Positions 1 to 7,892 of a DNA stretch of 30,196 nt are shown here, piece after piece (position 1 is the stretch's first letter; every line of letters begins with the position of its first letter). The translations under genes were made by a program, and so were the position numbers. Source of the DNA: DATAFF01 sp036257595 (lineage in GTDB: Bacteria > Pseudomonadota > Alphaproteobacteria > Rhizobiales > Aestuariivirgaceae); NCBI GenBank assembly GCA_036257595.1, contig DATAFF010000121.1:1-30196 (forward strand). Reading direction: 5' to 3'. Under the pieces are notes generated by a model. It saw nothing but the letters and a program-made list of their open reading frames with translations, was not told the DNA's origin and did no database searches.

Positions 1-1
1 C

Positions 2-2662
2 CGGGTGGCGCTCGCGACGATGGGAGCCGGGCTCGGCGGGGCCGATCACGTCACGGCGCTGCCCTACACCGCGGCACTCGGGCTTGCCGATGGCTTCGCC
101 CGCCGGATGGCCCGCAACACCCAGACGATCCTGCTCGAGGAATCGCGGCTGGCGGCGGTCGCCGATCCGACGCGCGGTTCGGGCCATGTCGAGGCCCTGA
201 CCGCGGCGCTGGTCGAGAAGGCGCTGGCGATCCTCGACGATATCGAGGCGAGCGGCGGCATGTTGGCGGCGCTCAAATCCGGCAAGGTCCGGGCAATGGT
301 GGCCGAGGCGGCGGCACGACAGCGGGAGGCGCTCGCCCAGGGCGCCGTGTCGATCATCGGCGTCACGCACTTTCCGCATCGATCGAGCGAGGGCGCCGTC
401 GTTCTCGACATGCCGGTGACAGGCGACTGGCGCGACCGCTCTGATCCCGGCAGCGGACTTGCACCGCTTCCTTGGGTGCGGTCGGCGGAAGGGGTGGAAA
501 CCCCCACCGTTCCCATGGTGAGGAAGCACGAGGAGGCGGGTGCGCCGATCCTCAAGGCCCGCTTCAAGCCGTCGGCCCCGCCGCATGTCACGCCGGAAGG
601 GATCGCCCTCAAGCCGGCCTATGGAGCGGAGGATATTGCCGGGCTCGATCAGGTCGACAGCTGGCCGGGGCTTGCCCCCTATCTGCGCGGCCCCTACCCC
701 ACCATGTACGTTACCCAGCCGTGGACCATCCGGCAATATGCCGGCTTCTCCACGCCGGAAGAGTCCAATGCCTTCTACCGGCGCAATCTGGCACAGGGCC
801 AGATGGGTCTGTCGGTGGCGTTCGATCTGCCGACGCATCGCGGCTATGACAGCGATCATCCGCGGGTTGCCGGCGATGTCGGCATGGCGGGTGTCGCCAT
901 CGATTCGATCATCGACATGAAGGGATTGTTCGACGGCATTCCGCTTGAGCGCATGTCGGTGTCGATGACGATGAACGGCGCGGTGCTGCCGGTGATGGCG
1001 CTCTATATCGTGGCCGGCGAGGAACAGGGGGTGCCACCGGCCAAGCTGTCGGGGACCATCCAGAACGACATTCTGAAGGAGTTCATGGTCCGCAACACCT
1101 ACATCTATCCGCCTGGCCCCTCGATGCGGATCGTCTCCGACATTTTCGCCTACACCTCGCGCGAGATGCCGAAGTTCAACTCGATCTCGGTGTCGGGCTA
1201 TCACATGCAGGAGGGAGGGGCGAGCGCCGATCTCGAGCTCGGCTACACGCTGGCCGACGGCCTCGAATATGTCAGGGCCGGCATCAAGGCGGGGCTCGCC
1301 ATCGACGATTTCGCGCCGCGCATCTCGTTCTTCTGGGCCATCGGCATGAATTTCTACATGGAGATCGCCAAGCTCAGGGCTGCCCGGCTGCTATGGGCCA
1401 AGCTCATGCAGCAATTCGCACCGAAGAACCCGCGGTCGTCGAGCCTCAGGACGCATTGCCAGACCTCGGGCTGGTCGCTCACCGCCCAGGATCCGTTCAA
1501 CAATGTGACGCGGACGCTGGTCGAGGCGCTGGCCGCCACTCACGGTCAGACGCAATCGCTCCACACCAATGCGCTGGACGAGGCGCTGGCGCTGCCGAGC
1601 GACTTCTCGGCAAGAATCGCCCGCAACACGCAGCTTGTTCTCCAGAAGGAGGCGGGGACCTGCCGGACGATCGATCCCTGGGGCGGCAGCTTCTTTCTCG
1701 AGCGGTTGACCCAGGAGCTGGCGGCACGGGCGCTTCAGCACATCACCGAGGTCGAGGCGCTCGGGGGCATGAGCAAGGCGATCGCCGCCGGCATTCCGAA
1801 GCTCCGCATCGAGGAGGCAGCGGCGCGCACCCAGGCAAGGATCGATAGCGGGGCGCAGCTGGTGGTCGGGGTCAATGCCTGCCGGGTCGGCACTGACGAG
1901 GAGCTCAAGATCCTGAAAGTCGACAACTCGGCGGTGCGGGCGCGTCAGATCGCCAAGCTCGAGCGGCTCAGGGCCGAGCGCGACAGCGATGCGGTGCGGG
2001 TGGCGCTCGACAGGCTGACGGCCGTAGCGCGCTCGGGCGAGGGCAATCTGCTCGCTGCGGCGGTCGATGCAGCGCGGGCGCGCGCCACCGTCGGCGAGAT
2101 CTCGCTGGCGATGGAGACGGTGTTCGGCCGCCACAGCGCCGAGATCCGCGCGGTGTCGGGCGTCTATGCCGGCGAGATTGGCGAAAGCTCGGAGGTGCTG
2201 TTCCAGACGCGCAGCATGGTCGCGGCCTTCGCCGAAGCCGATGGCCGCCCGCCATGCCTGCTCGTCGCCAAGGTCGGGCAGGACGGCCATGACCGCGGAC
2301 AGAAGGTGATCGCCTCGGCATTTGCCGATCTCGGCTTCGATGTCGTCATCGGCCAGCTCTTCGCGACGCCGGAGGAGGTGGCGGCGGAGGCCGTGGAGAA
2401 GAATGTGCATGTGGTCGGCGTCTCATCGCTGACCGCGGGGCATCTCTCGATGATCCCGGCGCTCAAGGCGGCGCTCGTCGCGCATGGGCGCGGCGACATC
2501 ATGATCGTGGTCGGCGGGGTCATCCCGCCGGAGGACGCGGCCTCGCTCGGGGCGGCCGGAGCCGAAGCGATCTTCCCGCCCGGCACGCCGATCCCGCAAG
2601 CCGCGCGCGATCTGCTTGCGGCGCTGAACCGCCATCTCGGCTATGCTCAGGAGCGCTGTTAA
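2..2662 (+). CDS. mutB: Methylmalonyl-CoA mutase: small-subunit C-terminal part fused to complete large subunit (5' partial)
   Basis: Adenosylcobalamin-dependent mutase interconverting methylmalonyl-CoA and succinyl-CoA in the propionate pathway. The frame is open to the left edge, so the N-terminus is missing; residues are numbered from the GTG at 5. Residues 1-150 resemble the end of the small-subunit TIM barrel (ARNTQTILLEES, IEASGGM). From about 190 a full large subunit follows, with no stop between. Tyr245 (IRQYAGFS) and His400 (SGYHMQEGG) are 155 residues apart, the same spacing as Tyr89 and His244 of the Propionibacterium enzyme, and Tyr rather than Phe favours methylmalonyl- over isobutyryl-CoA mutase. 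The B12 domain (about 745-880) has DGHDRG with cobalt-ligand His762. The small subunit's own C-terminal B12-like domain and the usual first residues of the large subunit are absent at the joint. An internal ATG at 515 lacks a good ribosome site. The stop overlaps the convergent protease gene. Confidence 0.93.
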   Translation, partial: RVALATMGAGLGGADHVTALPYTAALGLADGFARRMARNTQTILLEESRLAAVADPTRGSGHVEALTAALVEKALAILDDIEASGGMLAALKSGKVRAMVAEAAARQREALAQGAVSIIGVTHFPHRSSEGAVVLDMPVTGDWRDRSDPGSGLAPLPWVRSAEGVETPTVPMVRKHEEAGAPILKARFKPSAPPHVTPEGIALKPAYGAEDIAGLDQVDSWPGLAPYLRGPYPTMYVTQPWTIRQYAGFSTPEESNAFYRRNLAQGQMGLSVAFDLPTHRGYDSDHPRVAGDVGMAGVAIDSIIDMKGLFDGIPLERMSVSMTMNGAVLPVMALYIVAGEEQGVPPAKLSGTIQNDILKEFMVRNTYIYPPGPSMRIVSDIFAYTSREMPKFNSISVSGYHMQEGGASADLELGYTLADGLEYVRAGIKAGLAIDDFAPRISFFWAIGMNFYMEIAKLRAARLLWAKLMQQFAPKNPRSSSLRTHCQTSGWSLTAQDPFNNVTRTLVEALAATHGQTQSLHTNALDEALALPSDFSARIARNTQLVLQKEAGTCRTIDPWGGSFFLERLTQELAARALQHITEVEALGGMSKAIAAGIPKLRIEEAAARTQARIDSGAQLVVGVNACRVGTDEELKILKVDNSAVRARQIAKLERLRAERDSDAVRVALDRLTAVARSGEGNLLAAAVDAARARATVGEISLAMETVFGRHSAEIRAVSGVYAGEIGESSEVLFQTRSMVAAFAEADGRPPCLLVAKVGQDGHDRGQKVIASAFADLGFDVVIGQLFATPEEVAAEAVEKNVHVVGVSSLTAGHLSMIPALKAALVAHGRGDIMIVVGGVIPPEDAASLGAAGAEAIFPPGTPIPQAARDLLAALNRHLGYAQERC

Positions 2663-3765
2663 CGCCTGCTGCCGACTGTCGAGGGACGGCGCGACGAGCG
2701 CATCATCACCATGTCGGCGAGGTTCTCCCTGGTGATGAACCCTTTCAACCGCCGATCGGCACCGACCACGGCAACCATCGGGGCCGGTTGTTGCTGCAGC
2801 ATCTGGAAGATGCCCTCGAGATAGGTACGCTCGGTCACCACCGGCACGTCGCGGCGCATGATGTCGAGCACCGGCGTCTGTCCTTCCTTCTCCCGCAAGG
2901 CCTGAATCAAATCGCTGCGGGTGACCGCGCCCCTCAGCACACCCTGGCCGTCAACCACTGGAAAGGCCGGTTGGGTGGTCCGCATCATGAGCTGTGCCGC
3001 ATCGTCGAGGGTGCTCGAGGGCGACAATGTCTGGAAATCGGTGACCATGGCCTCGGAGGCAAGAATGCCGCGGGTCATGTCGCGGCCCTGCACCATGCCG
3101 GCCTCGGCGCTGGCAGCCAGAAACACGAAAACCGCGATGAGCACCAGGAGCGGGCTGCCGAACAGGCCGAGAATGCCGAGGACCACTGCCAGTGCCTGGC
3201 CTATCCTCGCCGCAATCTGGGTGGCGCGGGTAAAGCCGAGCGGGATGGCCAGGAGCGCCCTGAGCACCCGTCCGCCATCCATCGGAAAGGCGGGAATGAG
3301 GTTGAAGATGACGAGAGCAACATTGGCCTCGGCCACTCGCGACAGGAGGCTTGGCTGCATATCGGCGAGCCGCGCCATGTCGGTAATTTCGAGCGACGCG
3401 CCGGCGAGGGCGTAGAGCGTGAAAGCGATGATCACATTGACCAGCGGGCCGGCAAGCGCCACGACGATCTCCTGGCCGGGCTTCTCGGGCATGCGCTCCA
3501 GGGAAGCGACGCCACCGATCGGCAGCACGGTAACGGTCGGCGTGGCAATGCCGAATTGACGCGCGGCGATGATGTGGCCGAACTCATGGAGCACCACGCA
3601 GACGAAAAGCAGGACGATGAACACGACGCCCTGCACCGCCGCATCGAAGCCTCCCACGGGGGCGAAATAGTTTGCGATGGCAATGAAAGCGAGAAGGAGG
3701 AAGAAGGTGACATGGATGCGAATGGCAGTGCCACCGATCGTGAAAAGCTCGAAGGAACCGCCCAT
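2659..3765 (-). CDS. Site-2 protease family (M50) membrane metalloprotease with two CBS domains
   Basis: A 368-residue intramembrane zinc protease of the SpoIVFB/S2P-like class. Hydrophobic segments near 15-33, 44-60, 100-122, 145-160 and 185-220 place it in the inner membrane. The zinc motif HEFGH is at 60-64, and the second metal-ligand motif is FPMDGG with Asp163. Two CBS domains follow (about 236-292 and 298-356); in this family they sense adenine nucleotides or regulate activity. The substrate cannot be predicted. It lies 26 bp downstream of the peroxiredoxin-CNBD gene on the same strand, so the two are probably co-transcribed, and both carry nucleotide-sensing modules. Its TAA overlaps the mutase stop by four bases, leaving no room for a separate terminator between these convergent genes. 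Confidence 0.9.
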   Translation of the reverse strand: MGGSFELFTIGGTAIRIHVTFFLLLAFIAIANYFAPVGGFDAAVQGVVFIVLLFVCVVLHEFGHIIAARQFGIATPTVTVLPIGGVASLERMPEKPGQEIVVALAGPLVNVIIAFTLYALAGASLEITDMARLADMQPSLLSRVAEANVALVIFNLIPAFPMDGGRVLRALLAIPLGFTRATQIAARIGQALAVVLGILGLFGSPLLVLIAVFVFLAASAEAGMVQGRDMTRGILASEAMVTDFQTLSPSSTLDDAAQLMMRTTQPAFPVVDGQGVLRGAVTRSDLIQALREKEGQTPVLDIMRRDVPVVTERTYLEGIFQMLQQQPAPMVAVVGADRRLKGFITRENLADMVMMRSSRRPSTVGSRR

Positions 3766-3791
3766 CGCTTCGTCTCGTCCTCGCTTGTTGA

Positions 3792-4724
3792 TCAGGCCGG
3801 GATCGCCTTAAGCCGCTGCTCGACGATCGACATGAACTCGCGGGCGGTCGGCTCCGACTGGTCGATCAGCGACTTGAAATCCTTCCAGTCAAGTGCAAAC
3901 AGCGTCACATCTGTATTGGCACGGACGTCGGCAGTCCGGGGATTGCCGGTGAGAATTCCCATTTCGCCGAAGACCTCGCCGCGCCCGAGCCGGGCCAGCT
4001 CGATCTCGCGGCCATTTTCGAGACGGCGGATCACGCTGACCTCGCCTTCCGAGATGATGTAGAAGCGATCCGGCCGGGCGCCCTGGTGAATGATGATGTC
4101 GCCGCGCTCGAACAGAACGGTCTTGAGGTCCTTGGTCGCCTCGGCAAGCACGCGCTTGCGCAAACGCGGAAACACCTTGCCGAGCCATTGATTGTAAGCG
4201 GCATGCGCCTCCTGTCCCGGCTGCCAATGGGCCGGGCACATCTCACCGCTCTGCAACCCGCGCAACACCCGCAGTGTTTCACTGACGTTGCGACCGACAT
4301 CGTGGTCATTGACCGTCATGTGCCGGACAATCCCTTGCGGATCGATGATGAAGGTCCCGCGCATCGCCGACCCGTCATCGGCGAGCACGCCGAACGCGCG
4401 ACTAAGAGCATGCGAGGTATCGGCCACTACCGGGAAATCGACGTCCTTCAACTTTTCGTCCTGGCCCAAGAATGCCTGATGGCTGAAGAAACTATCTGTG
4501 CTGGCGGCAATGATCTTGGCGCCGCTCTGGGCAAAGTCGCCGGCAAGCGCGGCAAAAGCTGCGATCTCGGTCGGGCAAAGGAAGGAGAAATCGCGGGGAT
4601 AGAAGAACAGAACCACCCAGTCGCCGCGGAGATCGGACAGCGAAAATCTGCTCGGCCCGCGAGCATTCCGGCGCCAGACCTCAACCTGCTCCACTGGCGC
4701 AGGCTTACCGACGGTCACAGTCAT
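3792..4724 (-). CDS. Peroxiredoxin fused to C-terminal cyclic-nucleotide-binding domain
   Basis: A 310-residue two-domain protein. Residues 1-170 form an AhpC/TSA-type (Prx1-like) peroxiredoxin: peroxidatic Cys50 lies in FLCPTE and the resolving Cys163 in GEMCPAHW, so it should reduce peroxides as a typical 2-Cys enzyme. Residues about 195-305 form a CRP/PKA-type cyclic-nucleotide-binding domain. Its phosphate-binding cassette, GEVFGEMGILTGNPRTADV, has Glu254 and Arg263 in the positions that contact the ribose and phosphate of cAMP. No helix-turn-helix follows, so it is not a CRP regulator. The inference is a cytoplasmic peroxidase gated or localised by a cyclic nucleotide. The ATG is preceded by GGAGGG at a 6-base spacing. 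It is the first gene of a two-gene unit with the M50 protease. Confidence 0.92.
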   Translation of the reverse strand: MTVTVGKPAPVEQVEVWRRNARGPSRFSLSDLRGDWVVLFFYPRDFSFLCPTEIAAFAALAGDFAQSGAKIIAASTDSFFSHQAFLGQDEKLKDVDFPVVADTSHALSRAFGVLADDGSAMRGTFIIDPQGIVRHMTVNDHDVGRNVSETLRVLRGLQSGEMCPAHWQPGQEAHAAYNQWLGKVFPRLRKRVLAEATKDLKTVLFERGDIIIHQGARPDRFYIISEGEVSVIRRLENGREIELARLGRGEVFGEMGILTGNPRTADVRANTDVTLFALDWKDFKSLIDQSEPTAREFMSIVEQRLKAIPA

Positions 4725-4972
4725 GAAGAGCCCTCCGGGATTGGGACATCAACCCGCCTCACCGCCAATGTAAGTCCGCCGGGCGCGACATAAAAGCATG
4801 CGATGGAAGGGCATTGGGAACAAAGCTCAGGAAGAGGCATTGATCACTGTCCTCACTTCAAGCGGGAGGTTGCCGTGTCGGCGGCAAAATCCACGACGGA
4901 TCACGATGTTACTCGGAAGTCGGCGATACTGCGAGGCGGTAGGCCGGCGGTGCGACGCTGTGGGGATCAAAG
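4725..4972. other. Divergent intergenic region (248 bp) between peroxiredoxin-CNBD and ECF sigma genes
   Basis: This spacer must hold promoters for the leftward peroxiredoxin gene and the rightward sigma factor. The Shine-Dalgarno of the peroxiredoxin (GGAGGG on the minus strand) is at its left end, and a weak GGGG lies about 7 bases before the sigma ATG. I see no convincing -35/-10 pair, operator, RNA gene or terminator. A GGGAAC at 4816-4821 lacks the matching -10 of an EcfG promoter. Open frames crossing it lack coding character. Confidence 0.4.
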
Positions 4973-5566
4973 ATGACGCTGCGCGGGCGTGCAGCGGAAC
5001 GGGCCAGGGCGCCATCCGAAAGGATGGCCAAGATCGAGCTTCCGGCGACAACCCGGGAGGAATTGAACAAGCAGCTTCTCAGCCTCATTCCGTCTTTGCG
5101 GGCCTTCGCGCATGTTCTGACCCGCAACCACTCCGAGGTCGACGACCTCGTCCAGGACACGCTGGTCAAAGCGATCAGCAACATCCATCAGTTCACCCCT
5201 GGGACAAATCTTCGCGCCTGGCTGTTCACGATCGAGCGCAACACGTTCTACACCGCGCATCAACAGCGCCGCCGGCAGGCGGCAGCGCCGCTCGACGACA
5301 CCCAGGGATTGGGCATATCGCCCACCCAGGAGTGGTCGGTGCGGGTGTCCGCCGTTCAGGATGCCGTCCGGCAGCTTCCGGCTGAGCAGCGGGAAGCCCT
5401 GCTGCTTGTGGCTGGCGCCGGTATGACTTACGACGAGGCTGCCGAGGTGTGCCAATGCGCGCTCGGCACGATCAAAAGCCGGATCAACCGCGCCCGGCAC
5501 CGGCTGGAGGAGCTCCTGCAGGCCGAGGGGGCGGCCTTTCTCGAAGGCGCCAATCGTTCCTGTTGA
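4973..5566 (+). CDS. ECF-type RNA polymerase sigma factor, EcfG (general stress response)-like
   Basis: A 197-residue sigma-70 family protein with only regions 2 and 4. Region 2 (about 40-105) contains EVDDLVQDTLVKA, PGTNLRAWLFTI and RNTFYT, phrases typical of alphaproteobacterial EcfG/ECF15 sigmas. Region 4 (about 125-185) contains LPAEQREALLLV and the DNA-recognition helix GTIKSRINRAR. EcfG sigmas drive the general stress regulon and are held by the anti-sigma NepR, itself released by PhyR; neither partner is in this window, so this may be a secondary copy. The ATG at 4973 has GGGG about 7 bases upstream; an internal ATG at 5024 would give a 180-residue protein and cannot be excluded. A glycan operon with a candidate EcfG promoter starts 98 bp downstream. 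Confidence 0.88.
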   Translation: MTLRGRAAERARAPSERMAKIELPATTREELNKQLLSLIPSLRAFAHVLTRNHSEVDDLVQDTLVKAISNIHQFTPGTNLRAWLFTIERNTFYTAHQQRRRQAAAPLDDTQGLGISPTQEWSVRVSAVQDAVRQLPAEQREALLLVAGAGMTYDEAAEVCQCALGTIKSRINRARHRLEELLQAEGAAFLEGANRSC

Positions 5567-5591
5567 CGCGCATCAACGGCGCGGCAATCGC

Positions 5592-5618
5592 GGGAACATT
5601 CCCAAAAGCCAACCGGTT
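5592..5618 (+). promoter_or_regulatory. Candidate EcfG-type stress promoter upstream of glycan operon
   Basis: GGGAAC at 5592-5597 is followed, after a 17-base spacer from GGAAC, by GGTT at 5615-5618. The alphaproteobacterial EcfG consensus is GGAAC-N16/17-CGTT, so the -35 is perfect and the -10 differs at one position. It sits in the 98-bp gap between the sigma gene and the first epimerase, 47 bases before the ATG at 5665, a plausible promoter distance. The link to the adjacent sigma is inferred. Confidence 0.5.
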
Positions 5619-5664
5619 CACCGCCTCAAGTGCCCTGCCGGCACGTCTGAAGGAGCGAGAGCGC

Positions 5665-6801
5665 ATGGGACTTTACCTGATAACGGGGGGCCAGGGCTTT
5701 ATCGGCAAACATTTGACGGACGAGCTGTTGGGGGCGGGCCACGAGGTGCGGATCATCGACAGTCTCGTCGAACAGGCGCATGGCGGAAGGACAGCGTCGG
5801 CGAAGAACGGCGCGGCACGGACCAATGGTCATAGTCATGCGGTGGAAATCATTCGCGCCGACATCCGCGATCGCGCTGCCATCCGACAGGCACTGAAGGG
5901 GGTCGACGGGGTGTTCCACCTCGCTGCCGAGGTCGGCGTCGGTCAGAGCATGTATGAGATCGAGCGTTATGTCGGCGCCAATGATGTCGGCACCGCCGTG
6001 CTGCTCGAGGAGATGACGCGACAGACCGTGCCGCGCGTGATCGTTGCCTCGTCGATGAGCGTTTATGGCGAGGGGCTCGCCTTCACCGATGAGGGGCTGC
6101 GCGTCGAGAACGCCCAGCGCAGCCCGCAGGCGCTGAAGCGCGGCGACTTCGAGCCACGCGGTCCGAATGGCGAGAGGCTGGTCAGAGCGCCGACCGACGA
6201 AGGCAAGCGGGTCGACCTCGCCTCGGTCTATGCGCTGACCAAATATGTCCAGGAGAGGCTCGTGATGATGATTGCCCCGACCTATGGGATCGAGGCAGTG
6301 GCACTCCGGTTGTTCAATGTGTTCGGACCCGGGCAGACCCTCACCAATCCCTATACCGGGGTGCTGGCGATTTTCGCCGGACGATTGCTCGCAGGCGAGC
6401 CGCCGCTGGTGTTCGAGGATGGCATGCAGCGGCGCGACTTCGTTCACGTCAGGGACGTGGCACGGGCGTTCCGCCTGGCGATGGAGGCACCCGACGCAGC
6501 GGGCGAAGTCGTCAATATCGGGAGCGGCGTGAGCCGCACCGTGCTCGACGTCGCACGAGCGCTGGCGACGGCGCTCGGCCGCGACGACCTCGAGCCGCAA
6601 GTGCTGCAGCGCTCGCGGGCGGGCGATATCCGTCACTGCTTCGCCGATATCGGCAAGGCCCGACTCGTGCTGGGGTTCGAGCCGCAGCATCATCTGGAAA
6701 ACGCGCTCGATGATCTCGTAGCCTGGGTCGAGAAGCAGAAGAGACCGAGGAAATCCGCCGATGCCCATGGCGAGCTCGCAGCCCGGGGGCTGGTGCTATG
6801 A
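5665..6801 (+). CDS. NAD-dependent sugar-nucleotide epimerase/dehydratase (extended SDR), possibly dTDP-L-rhamnose 4-epimerase-like
   Basis: A 378-residue extended short-chain dehydrogenase/reductase. The Rossmann motif TGGQGFIG is at 7-14. The catalytic triad has SSMSVYGE (about 129-136) and Tyr189-x3-Lys193 (SVYALTKY). The stretch 155-185, rich in charged residues and Pro before the YxxxK, recalls the insert of dTDP-rhamnose 4-epimerase-like enzymes, but the exact substrate cannot be read. It should rearrange an NDP-sugar in the cytoplasm for the glycosyltransferases downstream. The start at 5665 is chosen because GAAGGAG lies about 12 bases before it and the Rossmann motif begins at once; the frame is open further upstream but overlaps the sigma gene. 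It is the first gene of a seven-gene operon and shares ATGA with the next gene. Confidence 0.88.
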   Translation: MGLYLITGGQGFIGKHLTDELLGAGHEVRIIDSLVEQAHGGRTASAKNGAARTNGHSHAVEIIRADIRDRAAIRQALKGVDGVFHLAAEVGVGQSMYEIERYVGANDVGTAVLLEEMTRQTVPRVIVASSMSVYGEGLAFTDEGLRVENAQRSPQALKRGDFEPRGPNGERLVRAPTDEGKRVDLASVYALTKYVQERLVMMIAPTYGIEAVALRLFNVFGPGQTLTNPYTGVLAIFAGRLLAGEPPLVFEDGMQRRDFVHVRDVARAFRLAMEAPDAAGEVVNIGSGVSRTVLDVARALATALGRDDLEPQVLQRSRAGDIRHCFADIGKARLVLGFEPQHHLENALDDLVAWVEKQKRPRKSADAHGELAARGLVL

Positions 6802-7892
6802 CGATCGCCCAGCTCAAGCACGCGCTGGCCGGTCCGGTGCTGATCACCGGCGGAGCGGGGTTCATCGGGTCCAACCTCGCCAATGCGCTGCTGGAGGAAG
6901 GCCGCGAGGTCATCATCTTCGACAATCTGAGCCGCAAGGGGGTCGAACAGAATCTGCATTGGCTGAGCTGCCGTCATGGCAAGCGAATGATCTTCCGCGA
7001 CGGTGATCTGCGCGACAAGGCGGCAGTGACCGCGGCGGTCACTTCCGCCTCGGCGGTCGCACATCTCGCCGCGCAGGTGGCGGTCACCGCGAGCCTCGAT
7101 GATCCGTGGGAGGATTTCACCGTCAACATGCTCGGGACGATGCATCTGCTCGAGGCGATGCGCCGCAAGGGCAGTCGCGTGCCGCTGGTGTTCGCCAGCA
7201 CCAACAAGGTCTATGGCGACCTCGGCGGACTCAAAACGACCGTCAATGACCAACGCCATGTGCCACGCCACCGTGGAATCGCGGAACGCGGCATCAGCGA
7301 GGCGATGGCGCTCGGCTTTGCCACGCCCTATGGCTGCTCCAAGGGTGCGGCGGACCAGTATGTTCACGATTACGCCAGAAGCTTCGGAATTCCGGCGGTG
7401 GTGCTTCGAATGAGCTGCATTTATGGGCCGCGTCAATTCGGCACCGAGGACCAGGGCTGGGTCGCCCATTTTCTGCTGCGTGCGCTCGGCGACGACACGT
7501 TGACGGTCTATGGCGATGGACGGCAGGTTCGCGACGTCCTGCATGTCCATGATGCGGTTCGCGCCTGGATGATGGTGCTCAGCGATGCCGAGAGGCTGGC
7601 GGGAGGCGTGTTCAATCTCGGCGGCGGGGCGGGCAACGCCGTCAGCCTGATCGAGGTGCTGAAGGAAATCGAGCAGCTGACGGGCCGCGGCGTCCGGCGC
7701 ATCGCGGCGGCGCCTCGGTCAGGCGATCAGCTGTGGTTCGTCTCCGACACGACGAAGCTCGCGAAAGCAACCGGATGGCGGGCGACGATCCGGTGGCAGG
7801 AAGGCCTTGCCGATCTCATGAGCTGGCTCGAGGAGCTCTCGGCACACCGCCAACGGGCTGTCCCAGCGGAGCTGAGGAGCGTCAACGCATGA
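6798..7892 (+). CDS. NAD-dependent epimerase/dehydratase, CDP-paratose 2-epimerase (tyvelose epimerase)-like
   Basis: A 364-residue extended SDR. The nucleotide-binding motif TGGAGFIG is at 17-24, and catalytic Tyr178-x3-Lys182 lies in PYGCSKGAADQYV. FASTNKVYGD (about 132-141) and the YGCSKGAADQY phrase resemble CDP-tyvelose/paratose 2-epimerases and related NDP-sugar epimerases; these parallels come from memory and do not prove the substrate. IYGPRQFG and a Gly-rich VFNLGGG near the C-terminus are typical of substrate-binding halves of this family. It begins inside the stop of the previous epimerase (ATGA) and its own stop overlaps the radical SAM start (ATGA), so translation is probably coupled. 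Two successive epimerases suggest an unusual sugar donor made for this locus. Confidence 0.87.
   Translation: MTIAQLKHALAGPVLITGGAGFIGSNLANALLEEGREVIIFDNLSRKGVEQNLHWLSCRHGKRMIFRDGDLRDKAAVTAAVTSASAVAHLAAQVAVTASLDDPWEDFTVNMLGTMHLLEAMRRKGSRVPLVFASTNKVYGDLGGLKTTVNDQRHVPRHRGIAERGISEAMALGFATPYGCSKGAADQYVHDYARSFGIPAVVLRMSCIYGPRQFGTEDQGWVAHFLLRALGDDTLTVYGDGRQVRDVLHVHDAVRAWMMVLSDAERLAGGVFNLGGGAGNAVSLIEVLKEIEQLTGRGVRRIAAAPRSGDQLWFVSDTTKLAKATGWRATIRWQEGLADLMSWLEELSAHRQRAVPAELRSVNA

Noticed and set aside
4816..4821. GGGAAC as an EcfG promoter for the sigma gene itself
   Set aside because: No CGTT-like -10 is found 16-18 bases downstream; the bases there read CATT/ATTG.
4798..5385. A plus-strand frame overlapping the sigma gene
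   Set aside because: It has no ribosome site or domain and overlaps the sigma factor in another frame.
5449..5664. N-terminal extension of the first epimerase into the sigma gene
   Set aside because: The Rossmann motif begins right after ATG 5665, which has a ribosome site; the upstream part is out-of-frame sigma sequence.
7733..7888. N-terminal extension of the radical SAM protein
   Set aside because: It overlaps the end of the epimerase gene and the B12-type fold starts at MKVALVNP, with ATGA coupling at 7889.
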